Below, piece by piece: positions 23,701 to 34,446 of a DNA stretch of 64,000 nt. The notes beneath the pieces were generated by a model. It was not told the origin of the DNA. It saw only the letters and a program-made list of their open reading frames with translations, and did no database searches. The translations under genes and the position numbers were made by a program. How positions within the stretch are numbered: the stretch's first letter is position 1; every line of letters starts with the position of its first letter. The stretch is from Skeletonema tropicum. Its lineage: Eukaryota; Bacillariophyta; Thalassiosirophyceae; Thalassiosirales; Thalassiosiraceae. Where the stretch lies: contig CM074134.1 in assembly GCA_037178625.1 (NCBI GenBank), forward strand, positions 806,001 through 870,000, in the 5' to 3' direction.

Positions 23701-25363
23701 CGGCATAGGAAAAGAAATCCAGCTTGCAGTCGCGTGCATAGTCAGGCTTTTGGCCAGAGATGATCTCTCGAGGTGAGTATTCATTCGAAATGCTAGATTT
23801 AGCGGGAGAAGCATTGAGCCACAACACGATGTAGTACACAAGCTCAATAATGATCCGCCTTGGAAACTTCTTGAATGGTGAAGTGTTCAGAAGGGCTCGT
23901 CCCCTCTCCTTGATTGTGCGGATCTCTCTCTCTGCTCCTGGCACATGCTCTCTTGCCGCGGCAACATTGATGGGGACATCAAGCAACTCTTCAAGGCATT
24001 CAAATTCCATATCAAGTAAGATGATCTTGACACTATAACCAGCTCGCCGATACAAATTCACAACCCTATTCAACCCGACTGTCAAGGTATTAGAACTTCT
24101 ATTTGGGATACATTCCAATGTGAGAAACTTGATTTTCTGCGACATCGAAAGGAGAAATGGAATCTCATTGACGTAAAACACATCAGCCTCGATAGTCACA
24201 TTACAGTGAAGTAGTTGGAAGTCTCGGGGGATCTCTATCTTGTCAGTGTTGACTCGCTCCGGCGTCTTTCGAACTGTTTTGCCACGAATACCTGCAAGAT
24301 TGGGGCCATAAATATGAATGGCATTGGACACATCTCGGGCGGTAATTGGACAGTTTGGTAATGTACGGACCATCATGCGGAAGTCTTTATCTGAGGGCGC
24401 CCCCATGCGATTTGCAGCTTTGTAAGCGCGTTCTGCTGCCAGTACATCGCTCCGAGTAAATCCTTCAATGTTTCCTCTCACTGTATTTACCATCATAACT
24501 GCATCACCTCTTTCGCGAAGGTCAACAAATGGAAACCCCTCTTTACTGCGGTGAAATTCAATTTTCCCCTCATTGCAATCGATGCCTCTCGTGTGCACAA
24601 TAAAGACCTTAGCGACATGATCGTAGGTGATAGGATACAGACGTTCAAGCTTGTCAAAGGAGAGAATGTTCGCCATGCCTTCTTCATTGAACCATGTATC
24701 CAGGTGATCCAGGTATGGTATGCATGCACGCTGAGTTGTCGTGCTTGCCCCGCCATTGCTGTACGACCGAAGGGCGTTCCTCACTTCGCGGATGTTCGAT
24801 ACGCACTCCCTATTTACAATCTGATTAAATGTAGAGCAGGTGTCGAGATAAATACACCATGGGTTAAGTTTGCTCTTCACTTTCCCTTTGTTGACGAGTG
24901 TAATACCATCCTCCTCCATTGGTCTCTGGCGGTTGTCATGTGGTGGCTGGCTATTGCCACTTGAGGTGAGGGCATTAGCAGTGTCATCGGCTACACCCAT
25001 CGACTTAACAGTGATGCTGTGGTCAACTCGACCTTTCCTAGGGAGTGAACCACAGCTGCTATCGTCATCACTGCTATCGTCATCACTGCTATCGTCATAA
25101 TAGCGCCGTACCAAAGGTGGGGGCTGGTCTTCCTCATCGTTAAGCCATGCATCCTCCTCTTCAGGTGAAAGTAGACTCCAGTAGTTGTCATCATTTGGAT
25201 CTTCAATGCTTTCATTCTCATTATTGACAATGTGGACACCAAAGTTCAAGTGCATCTCCCCACACTCCTCCTCAATGTCGGATTCAAAATCATCAAAATT
25301 AAGATCAACGCACACCTGTTCGGGAAGAGCCGCTGCCGAATTTTTCTTCTTCTTCTTAATCAT
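20630..25363 (-). CDS. Copia polyprotein: integrase, reverse transcriptase, RNase H
   Basis: About 1577 residues from the ATG at 25363 (the frame is open from a TTG at 25375). It begins with KKKKK and an acidic region; a protease-like LDTCST motif sits near residue 180 (Copia proteases usually have D-S/T-G, so the active site is unusual). Integrase follows: LLDMEFECLEELL, HVPGAEREIRTIKERGRALL, WLNASPAKSSISNEYSPREI and GPTANLQGSYKF, a pattern typical of diatom CoDi elements. A long acidic linker contains three TGVQE repeats. RT has VDIRGAFLHTPQ, KALYGMLKSALLFY and the catalytic AWHVDDLK near residue 1145. RNase H has WYVDSSYAVHPDCKGHTGG, SSTEAEIIG and QDNQST, then KRTKHINVRFFF. The frame is intact and runs into the 3' LTR. 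Confidence 0.88.
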   Translation of the reverse strand: MIKKKKKNSAAALPEQVCVDLNFDDFESDIEEECGEMHLNFGVHIVNNENESIEDPNDDNYWSLLSPEEEDAWLNDEEDQPPPLVRRYYDDSSDDDSSDDDSSCGSLPRKGRVDHSITVKSMGVADDTANALTSSGNSQPPHDNRQRPMEEDGITLVNKGKVKSKLNPWCIYLDTCSTFNQIVNRECVSNIREVRNALRSYSNGGASTTTQRACIPYLDHLDTWFNEEGMANILSFDKLERLYPITYDHVAKVFIVHTRGIDCNEGKIEFHRSKEGFPFVDLRERGDAVMMVNTVRGNIEGFTRSDVLAAERAYKAANRMGAPSDKDFRMMVRTLPNCPITARDVSNAIHIYGPNLAGIRGKTVRKTPERVNTDKIEIPRDFQLLHCNVTIEADVFYVNEIPFLLSMSQKIKFLTLECIPNRSSNTLTVGLNRVVNLYRRAGYSVKIILLDMEFECLEELLDVPINVAAAREHVPGAEREIRTIKERGRALLNTSPFKKFPRRIIIELVYYIVLWLNASPAKSSISNEYSPREIISGQKPDYARDCKLDFFSYAEVHDEPSPTNSMKPRTRPCIALGPTANLQGSYKFLDLATGKKLKKRSWTELPMPDSVITQVEAMAEKEKRDGRWSVTNRHKEEISYYDEDDDQVGVAPIVHPDLAAEIPGVARASPEDAVVPMVVEDRRAAAASVLRHHSLSNRPPHLLGSAYPISDDEHSAHEHADDDDDSTYLTPPDNEEDEDLDSEDAESEDESYAGESSEDEESEDEDSTHDNSDDESEDEEEDINDGESDVESEDDAAFEDADHDETGVQELEAETTGVQELEAEATGVQEEEADTTGLRRSSRRPAPIDRLAEDPKYMRQESLSQAKTSQQLKVEAQRRKERENLALLSFDDVEGTVLMQMSKIDGTINEPDKSNSFSQVVHMCLLQLSLKQGLKTFGERGEHAAMKEVRQLHDFKTFRPVHAKALTHQQRVDALSSLIFLKEKSNGDIKGRACADGRKQRATMTKEESTSPTVKIESVFLTSVIEANENRDVAAVDIRGAFLHTPQDPNDETVHMVLKGELCELMVKAAPELYTEYVIVGKNGTRMLYVEMQKALYGMLKSALLFYLKLLDDLTKAGFKLNPYDPCVANKTVAGKQLTVAWHVDDLKISHENPAVVDRFIKYIDDIYPGVTIQRGKELEYLGMALDYSVEGEVTFSQVPYICEMLEEFPEELGSAAATPASENLFKVDEASTAPKLSVERSAIFHQFVAQLLFISSRSRRDIQTAVAFLTTRVKSPDEHDWVKLRRVMKYLKGTRFLKLTLSAENLRVLKWYVDSSYAVHPDCKGHTGGMLTLGKGAVTSGSRKQKLNGRSSTEAEIIGVDDFMGPLLWTLYFMREQGYDATSNILMQDNQSTMKLLINGQKSSSKRTKHINVRFFFAKDVIDRGDMTVEYCPTKEMWADVLTKPLQGELFRVMRSNLQGCDVNYSDVPNESDAKAVQKIAQKFAGVATKKLSDKLAATEEKRVKFKGMELQNEKTIKSILRKESFPKARRSVLGDEVSERRSYSDIVKGKGTGLALNGRTKADQNKNNNKQTMTK

Positions 25364-25369
25364 ACTATT

Positions 25370-25488
25370 CCACAATTATTGAGGAATACGTTGAGTAAAC
25401 CTCTTTACCATAAGTCCTCGCAAAGATAATAAATAGCAAGAAGAACAGCTAACAAATTCTATGTCTTACTATTCCTCAATAATTGTGG
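25370..25488 (-). promoter_or_regulatory. Inverted repeat linking the primer-site position to the LTR
   Basis: The 19 bases right after the 5' LTR in element orientation (25388-25370, TATTCCTCAATAATTGTGG) are the exact reverse complement of a segment within the same LTR (25488-25470 in element orientation). This is where the primer-binding site of an LTR retrotransposon lies. No tRNA match was recognised. The arrangement suggests self-primed reverse transcription, as described for Tf1 of fission yeast, or a leader hairpin. Confidence 0.55.
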
Positions 25489-25640
25489 TGATTGATTCCT
25501 CCTCAATTATTTCGTCATTGTTTGTTTGTTGTTGTTCATGTTTTGGTCGGCTTTTGTACGCCCGTTGAGTGCCAGACCAGTCCCCTTTCCCTTTACTATA
25601 TCTGAGTAGGATCGTCTCTCAGACACCTCATCTCTCAACA
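25389..25640 (-). repeat. 5' LTR of the Copia element
   Basis: 252 bases, upstream LTR in element orientation, followed outward by the GCCAC target duplication at 25641-25645. It contains TATTCCTCAATAATTGTGG, the perfect partner of the sequence at the primer-site position. Confidence 0.88.
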
Positions 25641-28147
25641 GCCACTAGAAGCGGCTCATGCACATATTGACGACGATAGATACGATATGGCTTATTGTGG
25701 TGCAGCCGACCAGCTCCAATTGGACCTCTCAGATCAGCTACGTCGCAGTAGCAACGCTTCTAACGAGGCAATCCGTCTGCGCAGTCCAAATGAGCTTGTA
25801 TGGTATCGTCGGCAAGTATAATGGACCACTAGAAGCGGCTCATGCACATATTGACGACGATAGATACGATATGGCTTATTGTGGTGCAGCCGGCCAGCTC
25901 CAATTGGACCTCTCAGATCAGCTACGTCGCAGTAGCAACGCTTCTAACGAGGCAATCCGTCTGCGCAGTCCAAATGAGCTTGTATAGTATCGCCGGCAAG
26001 TATAATGGGCCACTAGAAGCGGCTCATGCACATATTGACGACGATAGATACGATATGGCTTATTGTGGTGCAGCCGGCCAGCTCCAATTGGACCTCTCAG
26101 ATCAGCTACGAGGATGTAAGAACGCATGGAAGTCTGCAATCCGTCTGCGCAGTCCAAATGAGCTTGTATAGTATCGCCGGCAAGTATAATGGGCCACTAG
26201 AAGCGGCTCATGCACATATTGACGACGATAGATACGATATGGCTTATTGTGGTGCAGCCGGCCAGTTCCAATTGGACCTCTCAGATCAGCTACGTCGCAA
26301 TAGCAACGGTTCTAACGAGGCAATCCGTCTGCGCAGTCCAAATGAGCTTGTATAGTATCGCCGGCAAGTATAATGGGCTGCACTAGAAGCGGCTCATGCA
26401 CATATTGACGACGATAGATACGATATGGCTTATTGTGGTGCAGCCGACCAGCTCCAATTGGACCTCTCAGATCAGCTACGTCGCAGTAGCAACGCTTCTA
26501 TCGACGCAATCCGTCTGCGCAGTCCAAATGAGCTTGTATAGTATCGCCGGCACGTATAATGGGCCACTAGAAGCGGCTCATGCACATATTGACGACGATA
26601 GATACGATATGGCTTATTGTGGTGCAGCCGGCCAGCTCCAATTGGACCTCTCAGATCAGCTACGTCGCAGTAGCAACGCTTCTAACGAGGCAATCCGTCT
26701 GCGCAGTCCAAATGAGCTTGTATAGTATCGCCGGCAAGTATAATGGGCCACTAGAAGCGGCTCATGCACATATTGACGACGATAGATACGATATGGCTTA
26801 TTGTGGTGCAGCCGACCAGCTCCAATTGGACCTCTCAGATCAGCTACGTCGCAGTAGCAACGCTTCTATCGATGCAATCCGTCTGCGCAGTCCAAATGAG
26901 CTTGTATAGTATCGTCGGCAAGTATAATGGACCACTAGAAGCGGCTCATGCACATATTGACGACGATAGATACGATATGGCTTATTGTGGTGCAGCCGGC
27001 CAGCTCCAATTGGACCTCTCAGATCAGCTACGTCGCAGTAGCAACGCTTCTAACGAGGCAATCCGTCTGCGCAGTCCAAATGAGCTTGTATAGTATCGCC
27101 GGCAAGTATAATGGGCCACTAGAAGCGGCTCATGCACATATTGACGACGATAGATACGATATGGCTTATTGTGGTGCAGCCGACCAGCTCCAATTGGACC
27201 TCTCAGATCAGCTACGTCGCAGTAGCAACGCTTCTATCGATGCAATCCGTCTGCGCAGTCCAAATGAGCTTGTATAGTATCGTCGGCAAGTATAATGGAC
27301 CACTAGAAGCGGCTCATGCACATATTGACGACGATAGATACGATATGGCTTATTGTGGTGCAGCCGGCCAGCTCCAATTGGACCTCTCAGATCAGCTACG
27401 TCGCAATAGCAACGCTTCTAACGTGGCAGTCCGTCTGCGCAGTCCAAATGAGCTTGTATAGTATCACCGGCACGTATAATGGGCCACTAGAAGCGGCTCA
27501 TGCACATATTGACGACGATAGATACGATATGGCTTATTGTTGTGCAGCCGACCAGCTCCAATTGGACCTCTCAGATCAGCTACGTCGCAGTAGCAACGGT
27601 TCTAACGAGGCAATCCGTCTGCGCAGTCCAAATGAGCTTGTATAGTATCGCCGGCACGTATAATGGACCACTAGAAGCGGCTCATGCACATATTGACGAC
27701 GATAGATACGATATGGCTTATTGTTGTGCAGCTGGCCAGCTCCAATTGGACCTCTCAGATCAGCTACGAGGATGAAACAACGCATGGAGGTCTGCAATCC
27801 GTCTGCGCAGTCCAAATGAGCTTGTATAGTATCGCCGGCACGTATAATGGGCCACTAGAAGCGGCTCAAGCACATATTGACGTCGATAGATACGTTATGG
27901 CTTATTGTGGTGCAACCGACCAGCTCCAATTGGACCTCTCAGATCAGCTACGAGGATGTAAGAACGCATGGAAGTCTGCAATCCGTCTGCGCAGTCCAAA
28001 TGAGCTTGTATAGTATCGCCGGCAAGTATAATGGACCACTAGAAGCGGCTCATGCACATATTGACGACGATAGATACGATATGGCTAATTGTTGTGCAGC
28101 CGGCCAGCTCCAATTGGACCTCTCAGATCAGCTACGTCGCAGTAGCA
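25641..28147. repeat. 184-bp satellite-like tandem array, right segment
   Basis: About 13.6 further units of the same 184-base repeat. The first unit completes the one cut by the Copia insertion (GCCACTAGAAGCGG). Units are nearly identical to those on the left. Near 26380 a two-base insertion (GGGCTGCACTAG) breaks the period. The array ends within a unit at CGCAGTAGCA, after which unrelated single-copy DNA begins. Confidence 0.9.
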
Positions 28148-28496
28148 TCGCCTTCACCACGTTGTTGGTTTTTTTAGATTAGCTACTTATGTCGAACCAG
28201 CATTTCTTTTCTTTACATCTTTTGTCTTTGATTTTTTTCATTATCGTTGGGCATCTTCTTGTTTTTTTTTGATGAGGAAGGAGGACAATATATATTTAAA
28301 GGTTCACAGTCCCATAGATTTTTGCCTGTGAGATGACGTCCTGTGTTAATTTTTCTTTGGTTTGTTTGTTTACACTTTCGAGCGAGTCACTAAGCAGCAT
28401 TCTTTGACCATTGTCACAACTACTGATGATAACTTAATTTGAACGCAGTTCATGTCATAGAATTCTCATACATACATTAATGAATCATTACTTCGC
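28148..28496. other. Intergenic after the satellite array
   Basis: A T-rich stretch of about 350 bases leading to the 3' end of the coiled-coil gene. No gene, RNA or repeat is recognised in it. Confidence 0.5.
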
Positions 28497-31257
28497 TTAC
28501 ATTAGCTTATCAAACGGATTTGCGTTGAAAGTGCCGTGAGGTTGCTCAAGAGCCTGAAGAGCAATTCTTGCCTTTTCCTTGAGTTGAGCCATTTGAGTAT
28601 ATCTCGCATCTTCTGCTCTGTAAAATGTATCCATTTGCTGCCTCTCAATTTTCTTTTGACGCTGCTTCTTCTCATAATCAGCGTGTCGCCGTTTTTCCTT
28701 TGCTCTAAACGCCAGGGAGAGACGCTTTCTCCCATTGCACTCTTTAACATAATTATTCACATCTTGCCAGGCTTGAGTATCAAGTTGATGACTTTCATGA
28801 TCTGCCAGAGATTGCAGCTGACGTTCATTTTCAGATTCCAGTCTCTTCCTAAAATGTTCCTTGCCTCTCAGAGCAAGAGATGCGCGATCCCTGGCAGCAC
28901 ACGCATCTTTGTATTGTTGCACATCACGTTGGCAAGCAGCATTCAGCTCCTCATTCTCTGCAACACGCATTATATCTTTCATTTTCTCCTCCTCATCAAT
29001 CTCACGATGTCTTCTGCCTTCTGCATTCCGAAAAGCCAATGATTGCCGCCTGAGCTCTTCCTCTTCCGCCAGATATTCTTTTGCATCATTCTCACCAGCC
29101 CATTTCAGCATATAAGATTCGTGCTCTTGTTCTTTTGCTAGACTGACAAGCTCTTTCATTACAGCGTCATGATTCCTAGCTTCTTCGTTGCGAAAGGCTA
29201 GGTCATGTCTCTCCTCTTGTGCAAGTTGCTTCTTGTATTCCTCAGCATCACGCTCTCCTGCCCACTTAAGCTCGTAGCTTTTGTGCTCACTGCATTGAGC
29301 TTTGTGCTTCATTTCCACTTCCTCATCACGAATACGCCTGCCCTCGGCATTTCGAAAGGCGAGATCAACTCTCTCTTCTTGGGCGAGCTGCTTCTTGTAG
29401 TCCTCAGCATCACGTTCTCCGGCCCACTTGAGTTCGTAGCTGTCGTGCTCACTTGATTGACTTTCATATTTCACCTTTGTCTCCAAATCTCTGATCCTTC
29501 TACCTTCTTCGTTTCTAAAGACAAGGTCCTCTCTCTCCTCCTTAGCGAGTTGCCGTTTGTAGTCCTCAGCATCGCGCTCTCCATCCCACTTTAATTCATA
29601 GCTCTTATGTTCATCCTGACGATCGTTGTTCTTCATCTCCATCTCCCTATCACGGATTCGCCTACCCTCAACGTTCCTGAAAGCGAAGTCCTCTCTCTCC
29701 TCCTTAGCTAGTTGACCCTTGTAGTCCTCGACATCTCTTTCACCTGCCCACTTGAGCTCGTAGCTCTTGTGCTCACTGCATTGTGCTTTGTGCTTCGATT
29801 CCACTTCCTTATTACGAATACGCCTGCCCTCGGCATTTCGAAAGGCAAGATCGTGTCTCTCTTCTTGGGCGAGCTGCTTCTTGTAGTCCTCAGCGTCACG
29901 CTCTCCATCCCATTTCAATTCATAGCTCTCATGCTCATCATGGAGGTCATCGTGTTTTGTCTTTGATTCCAACTGTCTAATCTTTCTGCCCTCAGCATTG
30001 CGAAAGGCTAGACTTTGCCTTCGCTGCTCCGCCAGCTGCTTCTTGTAGTCCTCAGCATCGCGCTCGCCTGCCCATTTGAGCTCAAAGCTCTCATGCTCTT
30101 GCATAAGGCGTTCATTTTCTCTATCGGCAAACAATTGTCTGATTCTCCTCGCGTCGCCATTCCTAAATGCATAACTCATACGGCGCTTCTGTGCATTCTC
30201 TGACTTCGCAGTCTTCAAGGCCAGACTGCTCTCGTGGCGCTCCTCAAAAATGGCTTGACCTTCTTGAATGGCCATCATTCTCATCCTCTCCTTTCCCTCA
30301 ATATTGTTCTGTCGTAGCTTAGCACGGTCGGCAATAGACATACGACGCCTCGCATCCTCCTGGTCCTTGAGCGTTTGTTTGTGCTCCACATGGACACGAG
30401 ATTTGAATTGGATTTCACGCTCCACCTTCTCAAGATGCTCCTGACGCAATTTCTGTTCACGTTCCACCTTTGCCTTTCGAAAGCGTTCCGACAACTTCTT
30501 TCGAAGCTGAATCACCTCCCTTCTCGTGCGTTCTGCCTCGGCATTAAAGGCTGCCGCCTCGGCAGTTTCAAGACGACGTTGTTCACGAAGTTCTGCGACC
30601 GAGAGATTCTTCTTTTTGATACTCTCTTCCTTGGCTCTGCGCACATTGTTGAGGACTGGGTTGACGCTGGTGTTGCTGTCGCTGGTGGTTGTTGTCAAAT
30701 TATCGCTCTCTTCGGAGATGCGACTGATGCTAGAGGTATTCATTTGCTTTTTTGGTTTGGGAAATTGTGACTGCTTTGGTAGGGGATTGCGCTGATTATG
30801 AGAGGGTGCCGATGATGCTACCTGTGCGTTGTTGTCAGCACTATTGTTCTTTGGCTTGTGAGGAGTCTTCTTGTACTCTCTCTTCCTCTTTGGCGACTTG
30901 TCTGATGTCGTTGCTTTGTCGAAGGTGAGCACTTTGCCATCGAGACCACTATTCTTTGCTTTAATGTCATGATTGTTGACAACATTCACGTGACGGTTAG
31001 CCAGTGGCGATGGTGAATAACACAAACTGTGGTCGGGAAATTCTGACCCAAAGACAACACTTCCAAATACTGCTGCAGCACCACCTGCTTTGGCAGAGTG
31101 GATAGACATTTCGTCTTCAACTGGAGGACAATTTTCGTCGTTGAATGCCTATGAAGGGTTTGCAGGTTGTAGATAGACATATACAGTGCAGTGGTTAGTA
31201 TAGAGTCTTGCCGATTAGACGAGATTGCATGATAAAGAGGAGAAAGCTGCTTACCAT
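28497..31257 (-). CDS. Long coiled-coil protein with 54-residue repeats
   Basis: Two exons, about 884 residues. Exon 1 contributes only the ATG (31257-31255); the intron is 31254-31149 (106 bases, GTAAG..CATAG) and exon 2 begins AFNDENCPPVEDE at 31148. A later in-frame ATG at 31109 is an alternative start. The first 150 residues are basic and disordered (KRKREYKKTPHKPK). From about residue 180 to the end it is continuous charged helix. Inside is a 54-residue repeat, seven clear copies (29.1-30.1 kb): SYELKW.GERDAEDYKKQLA then EER.DLAFRNAEGRRIR then EHE/CSEHK; the LAFRN.E..R motif recurs about ten times in all. No enzyme domain is seen. A structural or cytoskeletal scaffold is likely, but this is inference. 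No family was recognised. Confidence 0.75.
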
Positions 31258-31730
31258 AGCGATAGTAGGTTGTTCTTTGCTACCAAGAAAGAAAAGTTCT
31301 GAAAACAGAGTGTTATGATTTTGACACAAGATGTGTTCGTTTTGAGAGAAATTTTTTTATATGTTGTGATGGACTCCTTGATATTAGTTGTGCGCTGCTA
31401 TGAAGAAGGCAAGCCAACGTTTTGTACGATAGTATTGTTATTGAAAGCGTCGAGATGCTTTCAAGGAGGTTATTGAACCGATTTTGCTCGATTTTGGCAC
31501 TTCTGACTTTTGGCGAGGAGGAATTGATTCCCGCCATTTTTCACAAAACCCCAAGATCTCTAAAAAATGAGAATGTGCCGCGCGCGCGCCGCGCCTCCCG
31601 TAGCCCACGGCCCCCGGCTGTGACGAGTCACGAAGCACGAAGCTCGCTCTTGCTTGGGCTGTTCATGAAGTAGCATGTAGCATTCAATCTTTCTGCAGTC
31701 GTACATTGTCATGATGACATAAAAATCGAC
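31258..31730. promoter_or_regulatory. Divergent promoter region with a CG-rich block
   Basis: The 473 bases lie between the coiled-coil gene (minus) and the diacylglycerol kinase gene (plus). A short very GC-rich block (CGCGCGCGCCGCGCCTCC, near 31579) is followed by GTGACGAGTCAC (31620-31631), a near-palindrome like a bZIP site. Function of either is not shown by sequence. Confidence 0.4.
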
Positions 31731-33386
31731 ATGGCCGAAGTGAATAATAACCGTAGGGAGGGCCTCGTCCGCAGCCGCGACTATGAATCCTTCCGTAGCC
31801 GTGCTGCAATTCATTGCGACGAAGAAAATAATATCATTGGGATCGACGATGAAAGACAATCGGGTCTATTATTATCATCTGTGAATGAAAATGATGGCAC
31901 TTCCGCCAATAAAGATAATGAAATTCGCGATGAATCATCATCTACATTATCGGAGAGAACAGTATTTCATGTAATACAACGGGCTGTGCAGGATGGTGTG
32001 GTGGCTAACATGCTACTACAACAGAATGAGAAGCAGGGAAGTGGATGCGCATCACTCGGTGACACCGAATCATCAGCTAGAGAATCAACATCGCACCTTC
32101 GCAATGCTGGAAAGTACACTGTAATTGCTTTTGTAAATTCGGCGTCTGGAGGAGGAAAAGGAAAGCAAGTATACAACTGTCTTCAAAAACTTTTGGGAAA
32201 CGAGTATGTGATAGATTTGCATTCCTGTGGTCCTGGTAATATGCCAGAAGATACATTGCTCAAATATGCACATGATCCAAAAGTGCGAGTATTGGCATGC
32301 GGTGGGGATGGCACATGTGGATGGATATATTCGAGTTTAGATAAGGTTTGGTCAACCATACTGGGCATGATGAAGGGACGTGTGCATATGTCGCATCAAT
32401 TTAAAGATCATTTGCCATTAGCCATCATGCCGCTTGGAACAGGTAACGACTTGAGTCGTCAATATAACTGGGGAGCAAAGTTTCAAAAATACATGACAAA
32501 GAAGTATATGATTTCGGCTGTTGAAAGTGCCGATGTGATGGGTCTGGATAGATGGAGATGTTTGATCATGCCTACGTCTACTTTGGGAGAGGACGAAAAG
32601 AAATACATTCCTCAAATTTTGTTGGCGAAAGATTCTACTGATCTTGATCCTGATAGCGAAAGGCATAATAGCGTGAGGTCATCTTTAGTGACTATGAAAG
32701 GACTCGCAGATATATTGCATGGCGAAGGCAAAGAATCCAAGAAGGGCAATAAGTTTGCGACAAAGGCCAATCGACCATCCAACGAATATTTTGATGGACT
32801 ATTTTGCAATTACTTTTCATTAGGATTTGATGCTACAGTCCTGTTTGAGTTTCATAAAGAGAGAATGAACCACCCAGAAAAATTCACCAGCCCACTGAGA
32901 AATAAATTGGTGTATGTGGAGAAAAGCCCGTTTGGCATCAGGACGCCAAAGTTGAGAAAGAGGGTTGAAATATACGTCAACAATGAAGAAGGTGACTTGG
33001 TGAAGCTGAAAATACCGAAAGACACCAGGGCTGTTATATTGCTCAACATTCAAAATTATGCTGCTGGAAATCATATTGCATCAAAAGGCACACCGGACGA
33101 TGGTTTGATCGAAGTAATATTCGTGTCCAATCTAATTCGAATGGTTGCCTCAGCAATCGTGGGGCCCGTGATGCCATTTGTATTATTCCAAGTTAGAGCT
33201 CAAACAAATAGAGTTTGCATACGGACGAAGTGTCCGATGCACTGCCAAGTTGATGGCGAACCTTGGCTCCAAGGAGAAGCAGTGATACAGGTAAAATTTC
33301 ATACCAGGAATGCAATTCTTAAGAAATCATCTCCTGCTATGAATTGTGGTTGTGTAAGTGGCAGCGATAACGCCGTTATTTCGTAG
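31731..33386 (+). CDS. Diacylglycerol kinase (catalytic plus accessory domain)
   Basis: 551 residues, single exon, ATG at 31731. It phosphorylates diacylglycerol to phosphatidic acid, ending DAG signalling. The catalytic domain starts near residue 130 with [18 protein letters not shown], has the nucleotide-binding [15 protein letters not shown] near 188-202 and [19 protein letters not shown] near 231-249. The accessory domain follows: [52 protein letters not shown] and [10 protein letters not shown], ending with [15 protein letters not shown]1 domains, EF hands and membrane segments are absent, so it is a compact form like plant DGKs. The N-terminal 100 residues are low complexity. The substrate class is well supported by the full accessory domain; bacterial-type or sphingosine kinases are less likely. 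Confidence 0.9.
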   Translation: MAEVNNNRREGLVRSRDYESFRSRAAIHCDEENNIIGIDDERQSGLLLSSVNENDGTSANKDNEIRDESSSTLSERTVFHVIQRAVQDGVVANMLLQQNEKQGSGCASLGDTESSARESTSHLRNAGKYTVIAFVNSASGGGKGKQVYNCLQKLLGNEYVIDLHSCGPGNMPEDTLLKYAHDPKVRVLACGGDGTCGWIYSSLDKVWSTILGMMKGRVHMSHQFKDHLPLAIMPLGTGNDLSRQYNWGAKFQKYMTKKYMISAVESADVMGLDRWRCLIMPTSTLGEDEKKYIPQILLAKDSTDLDPDSERHNSVRSSLVTMKGLADILHGEGKESKKGNKFATKANRPSNEYFDGLFCNYFSLGFDATVLFEFHKERMNHPEKFTSPLRNKLVYVEKSPFGIRTPKLRKRVEIYVNNEEGDLVKLKIPKDTRAVILLNIQNYAAGNHIASKGTPDDGLIEVIFVSNLIRMVASAIVGPVMPFVLFQVRAQTNRVCIRTKCPMHCQVDGEPWLQGEAVIQVKFHTRNAILKKSSPAMNCGCVSGSDNAVIS

Positions 33387-33475
33387 CCATGTCTATGCGT
33401 GGTCCTATCTTTATATTTTACCTGGATTCACACAGGTAGATTGCAGAAAATAAACTACAGTATTCATATTATTTG

Positions 33476-34446
33476 TCAAGTCATTTCCGCTGTGGCGAGT
33501 AGATGCCGATCATCCTGACATCCCTCTGTTGTCACATCATTAGATTGTTGTTTCTTTGGACTTTCGAAGGTGATAAAGATACCCATTGCGGTCATCCACA
33601 AAGCTAAAACCATCCATAATGTAGCCCAGACATAATAATGGATATTTGTTATATCTTGCATTGTCATCGCATCAGATGAATTTGTCACGCCACCGATATT
33701 TGACTCAGTGACCATGAAGAGAACTCTCACCGATGTAATTGCATTCAGACATGTTGTTGCTGCTATTAGCGCATATAGCTCCTTGATCCAAAAGCCTGGG
33801 AGGTACCATCCCGCGCCAGTCAAACTCAATCCTATCAACACGAGCATAACAAGGCCAAATGCATTTCTAACGAACAGAATACAAGTGAATAACATCAGTA
33901 TTCCAACACCACACGTTCCAATCCTAGCTCCGATTTTTGTTCTGCGGAACATAAGACTTATGCCACCTATGATTGCAGTAGATTGATAGCCGGCAGAGGC
34001 TACCCAAGCACGCTGGAAAGCTCCTGCTGGGATGACTGTATAAGCTAATCCTGATCCATCCGGATAAATGTTCAACCTGAAACCAGACAGAAGAGATGCT
34101 CATCAGCGAACGAATTGCTGCAAAACGCAGAAGATGTGTGCACATATTTATTTGACACAAGATAAATTTCTCACCAAGTAATCGATCCTCCAAGAGATAG
34201 TGCCGCCACACCATGAAATAGCTCATGAATCCATGTTGAATATATCATGAACGGGTACAGTACATATTGTCCAATGGGAGCATTCAGCAGCACGGTAATC
34301 AATAAAATTGCTCGCAGCAATCGTTTGTCTTTGGAATAAAGGTCGCGAAGCGTGGGCACGCGATAGGAAAAGCAGCAGCCCTCTGGACAAGCGCGCTTGG
34401 CCTGGATAGGCGGTTCCAACGCTGAATCCTCTTCTACGATGACCAT
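33476..34446 (-). CDS. M50B-like membrane metalloprotease, copy A
   Basis: Two exons, 290 residues, ATG at 34446 (VIVEEDSALEPP). Exon 1 is 34446-34175, intron 34174-34077 (98 bases), exon 2 34076-33476. The codon for Trp91 is split by the intron. A Cys-rich stretch (RACPEGCCFSYR) precedes the first membrane helix. HELFH (residues 74-78), in IYSTWIHELFHGVAALSLGG, is the HExxH zinc motif of the peptidase M50B-like family. LNIYPDGSGLAYTVIP and four to five more hydrophobic helices follow, and a hydrophilic tail ends CQDDRHLLATAEMT. Family members are polytopic proteins with unclear substrates. A start further upstream (34491) is open but is not conserved in copy B. Confidence 0.8.

Larger units (their letters stand above)
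20512..25640 (-). mobile_element. Ty1/Copia LTR retrotransposon (CoDi-like) inside the satellite
   Basis: 5129 bases with 252-bp LTRs and a 5-bp target duplication GCCAC (20507-20511 and 25641-25645), which splits one 184-bp unit. Read on the minus strand, the ends are TGTTGAG..CTCAACG, so the usual terminal CA is CG in both LTRs. One long intact pol frame fills the interior in the Copia order integrase, RT, RNase H. No CCHC nucleocapsid or capsid region is visible before it. The LTRs differ at about three sites (for example TTCTTG against TTCATG), so this insertion is older than the gypsy one. It could still be active, with gag function supplied otherwise or encoded in the unusual N-terminus. 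Confidence 0.9.

Noticed and set aside
16500..28147. A CRISPR-like reading of the array
   Set aside because: The whole 184-base unit repeats; there are no short repeats separated by unique spacers, and the setting is eukaryotic.
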